NCBI GenBank assembly: GCA_946699065.1
Contig: CAMPDV010000107.1
Location: forward strand, 682,001 to 746,000
DNA: 64,000 nucleotides
Source of the DNA: Loxodes magnus
Taxonomy: Eukaryota > Ciliophora > Karyorelictea > Loxodida > Loxodidae
Reading direction: 5' to 3'
Within the stretch, counting starts at the first letter, position 1; the number at the start of each line of letters is the position of its first letter. A program made the translations under genes and the position numbers. Positions 62,111 through 64,000 of this stretch are shown here, piece after piece. Below the pieces are notes generated by a model that was given only the letters and a program-made list of their open reading frames with translations, was not told where the DNA came from and ran no database searches.

Positions 62111-64000
62111 TTTAAGTAAATTAAAATAGGTGTGACTGAAATAGAATTTTAAGTAAATTAAAATCAGTTTGACTGAAATAGAATTTTAAGTAAATTAAAA
62201 TAAGTTTGACTGAAATAGAATTTTAAGTAAATTAAAATAAGTGTGACTGAAATAGAATTTTAAGTAATCTAAAATAAGTTTGACTGAAATAGAATTTTAA
62301 GTAAATTAAATTAAATATGACTGAAATAGAATTTGAGTAAATTAAAATAAGTTTGACTGAAATAGAATTTTAAGTAAATTAAAATAAGTTTGACTGAAAT
62401 AGAATTTTAAGTAAATTAAAATAAGTGTGACTGAAATAGAAATTTAAGTAAATTCAAATAAGTTTGACTGAAATAGAATTTTAAGTAAATAATATAAGTT
62501 TGACTGAAATAGAATTTTAAGTAAATCAAAATAGGTGTGACTGAAATAGTATTTCAAGTAAATTAAAATTAGTTTGACTGAAATAGAATTTTAAGTAAAT
62601 TAAAATAAGTATGAATGAAAAAGTATTTTAATTAAATTAAAATAAGTGTGACTGAAATAGAATTTTAAGTAAATTAAAATCAGTTTGACTGAAATAGAAT
62701 TTTAAGTAAATTAAAATAGGTTTGACTGAAATAGAATTTAAAGTAAATTAAAATAGGTGTGACTGAAATAGAATTTTAAGTAAATTAAAATAAGTGTGAC
62801 TGAAATTGAATTTTAAGTAAATTAAAATAAGTTTGATAGAACTAGAATTTTAAGTAAATTAAAATAAGTGTGACTGAAATAGAATTTTAAGTAAATTAAA
62901 ATTAGTTTGACTGAAATAGAATTTTAAGTAAATTAAAATAAGTGTGACTGAAAAAGTATTTTAATTAAATTAAACTAAATAAGACTGAAATAGAATTTTA
63001 AGTAAATTAAAATAAGTGTGACTGAAATAGAATTTTAAGTAAATTAATATAAGTTTGACTGAAATAGAATTTTAAGTAAATCAAAATAAATATGACTGAA
63101 ATAGAATTTTAAGTAAATTAAAATAAGTGTGACTGAAAAAGTATTTTAATTAAATTAAACTAAATAAGACTGAAATAGAATTTTGAGTAAATTAAAATTA
63201 TTTTGACTGAAATAGAATTTTAAGTAAATTAAAATTAGTTTGACTGAAATAGAATTTTAAGTAAATTAAAATAAGTGTGACTGAAATAGAATTTTGAGTA
63301 AATTAAAATCAGTTTGACTGAAATAGAATTTTAAGTAAATTAAAATAAGTGTGACTGAAATAGAATTTTAAGTAAATTAAAATAGGTGTGACTGAAATAG
63401 AATTTTAAGTAAATCAAAATAAATATGACTGAAATAGAATTTTAAGTAAATTAAAATAAGTTTGACTGAAATAGAATTTTGAGTAAATTAAAATAAGTGT
63501 GACTGAATCAGAATTTTAAGTAAATTAAAATAAGTTTGAATGAAATAGAATTTTAAGTAAATTAAAATTAGTTTGACTGAAATAGAATTTTAAGTAAATT
63601 AAAATAAGTTTGACTGAAATAGAATTTTAAGTAAATTAAAATAAGTTTGAATGAAATAGAATTTTAAGTAAATTAAAATAAGTGTGACTGAAATAGAATT
63701 TTAAGTAAATTAAAATCAGTTTGACTGAAATAGAATTTTAAGTAAATTAAAATAGGTGTGACTGAAATAGTATTTCAAGTAAATTAAATAAGTTTGATAG
63801 AAATAGAATTTTAAGTAAATTAAAATAGGTGTGACTGAAAAAGTATTTTAATTAAATTAAACTAAATAAGACTGAAATAGAATTTTGAGTAAATTAAAAT
63901 TATTTTGACTGAAATATAATTTTAAGTAAATTAAAATAAGTTTGACAGAAATAGAATTTTAAGTAAATTAAAATAAGTTTGACTGAAATAGAATTTTGAG

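Larger units (their letters stand above)
1..64000 (+). repeat. 37-bp AT-rich satellite DNA array (entire window)
   Basis: Seen directly: a head-to-tail tandem repeat fills every line from the first base to the last. The canonical unit is 37 bp and starts at GACTG (for example at 27 and 64). It reads as a GACTGAAATAG box, an AATTTTAAGTAAATT core and a linker AAAATAAGTTT, with 18 A, 13 T, 5 G and 1 C (16% G+C, G far above C on this strand). Common variants change the linker (AAGTGTG, CAGTTTG, GGTGTG, TAGTTTG), the box (GATAGAAATAG, GAAATTGAA) or the core (TTTCAAG, TTTGAG, TTTAATT). Lengths of 36 bp are common and 34-35 bp occur. No inverted monomer, unique DNA, gene, tRNA, rRNA or transposon was seen. 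The plus strand has stops in all three frames of each unit. Size and composition fit eukaryotic satellite DNA. The array has no visible end in the window, and I do not recognise the family. Confidence 0.97.
46900..64000 (+). repeat. Satellite domain D
   Basis: From about 46.9 kb to the window end, 37-bp monomers dominate again. New markers appear: TTTACAGTAAATT with GTATGATAG (for example near 47,500, 48,945, 56,940 and 58,890), AAACAAAATAAGACTG (47,301, 48,739 and 57,622), GTGTGAATG (48,381, 52,545, 57,301 and 59,253) and GGATTTTAAG (59,377, 61,551 and 61,995). Many duplicated segments of 0.4-1.3 kb with offsets of 0.4-4.2 kb overlap. The array is still intact at base 64,000. No gene, unique island or mobile element is visible. 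Confidence 0.78.

Noticed and set aside
1-64000. CRISPR array
   Set aside because: Spacing of about 37 bp is superficially CRISPR-like, but there are no unique spacers between repeats, the units abut directly, and there are no cas genes.
1-64000. Telomeric repeat or simple microsatellite
   Set aside because: No short G-rich telomere unit occurs. The period is 37 bp with internal structure and not 2-7 bp.
1-64000. Yeast-type replication origin consensus in each monomer
   Set aside because: The minus-strand AATTTACTTAA stretch resembles the ARS core but misses several required positions. AT-rich repeats give such near-matches by chance.
1-64000. TATA-like promoters and T-run terminators
   Set aside because: AT-rich motifs occur in nearly every monomer and no gene lies downstream, so there is no basis for calling any one of them.

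Overview
The whole 64,000-base window is one uninterrupted tandem satellite array. I find no protein-coding gene, RNA gene, transposon, CRISPR array or unique-sequence island in it. The array is cut by both window ends, so its true length is more than 64 kb. The monomer is 37 bp (first GACTG at 27, next at 64) and about 16% G+C in its canonical form. It reads as a GACTGAAATAG box, an AATTTTAAGTAAATT core and a variable linker (AAAATAAGTTT, or the AAGTGTG, CAGTTTG, GGTGTG and TAGTTTG forms). At roughly 36.8 bp per copy this is about 1,740 monomers (estimated from length, not counted). Every monomer I read has the same orientation. Array size, AT-richness and multimeric higher-order repeats point to eukaryotic heterochromatin (pericentromeric, centromeric, subtelomeric, or a sex or B chromosome). 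The sequence holds nothing that names the species.

The array is a mosaic of domains separated by diagnostic monomer variants. Domain A (about 1-10,360) carries TTCCAG, AATAATATG, CAGTTAAAC and ATCGAAATTTGAG variants. Domain B (about 10,360-16,500) is built on a 4-monomer cassette with GATAGAACTAG and on a TTTTTGCG monomer. Domain A' (about 16,500-23,450) returns to A-type monomers and contains a 2,106-bp tandem duplication. Domain B' (about 23,450-30,200) returns to the GATAGAACTAG cassette in looser order. Domain C (about 30,200-46,900) is rich in 36-bp monomers and contains a 5.1-kb macro-duplication with a nested 773-bp duplication. Domain D (about 46,900-64,000) has TTTACAG, AAACAAAATAAG and GGATTTTAAG variants and its own duplications (1,438, 4,164, 700, 1,254, 1,952, 1,847 and 444 bp).

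The sequence history is hierarchical. 37-bp units mutate, become fixed as 4-15-mer blocks, and the blocks are copied as 0.4-5-kb tandem segments, some of which show no differences where I compared them. The canonical monomer carries a perfect 7-bp inverted repeat (ATTTTAA, 5-nt loop, TTAAAAT). The one-base-shorter 36-bp form breaks it. The only long open frames (70 codons on the minus strand) arise where several 36-bp monomers run in succession and keep a 12-codon frame; I treat them as by-products of the repeat. All boundaries come from reading rare variant markers by eye and are good to about one monomer unless an exact marker position is given.
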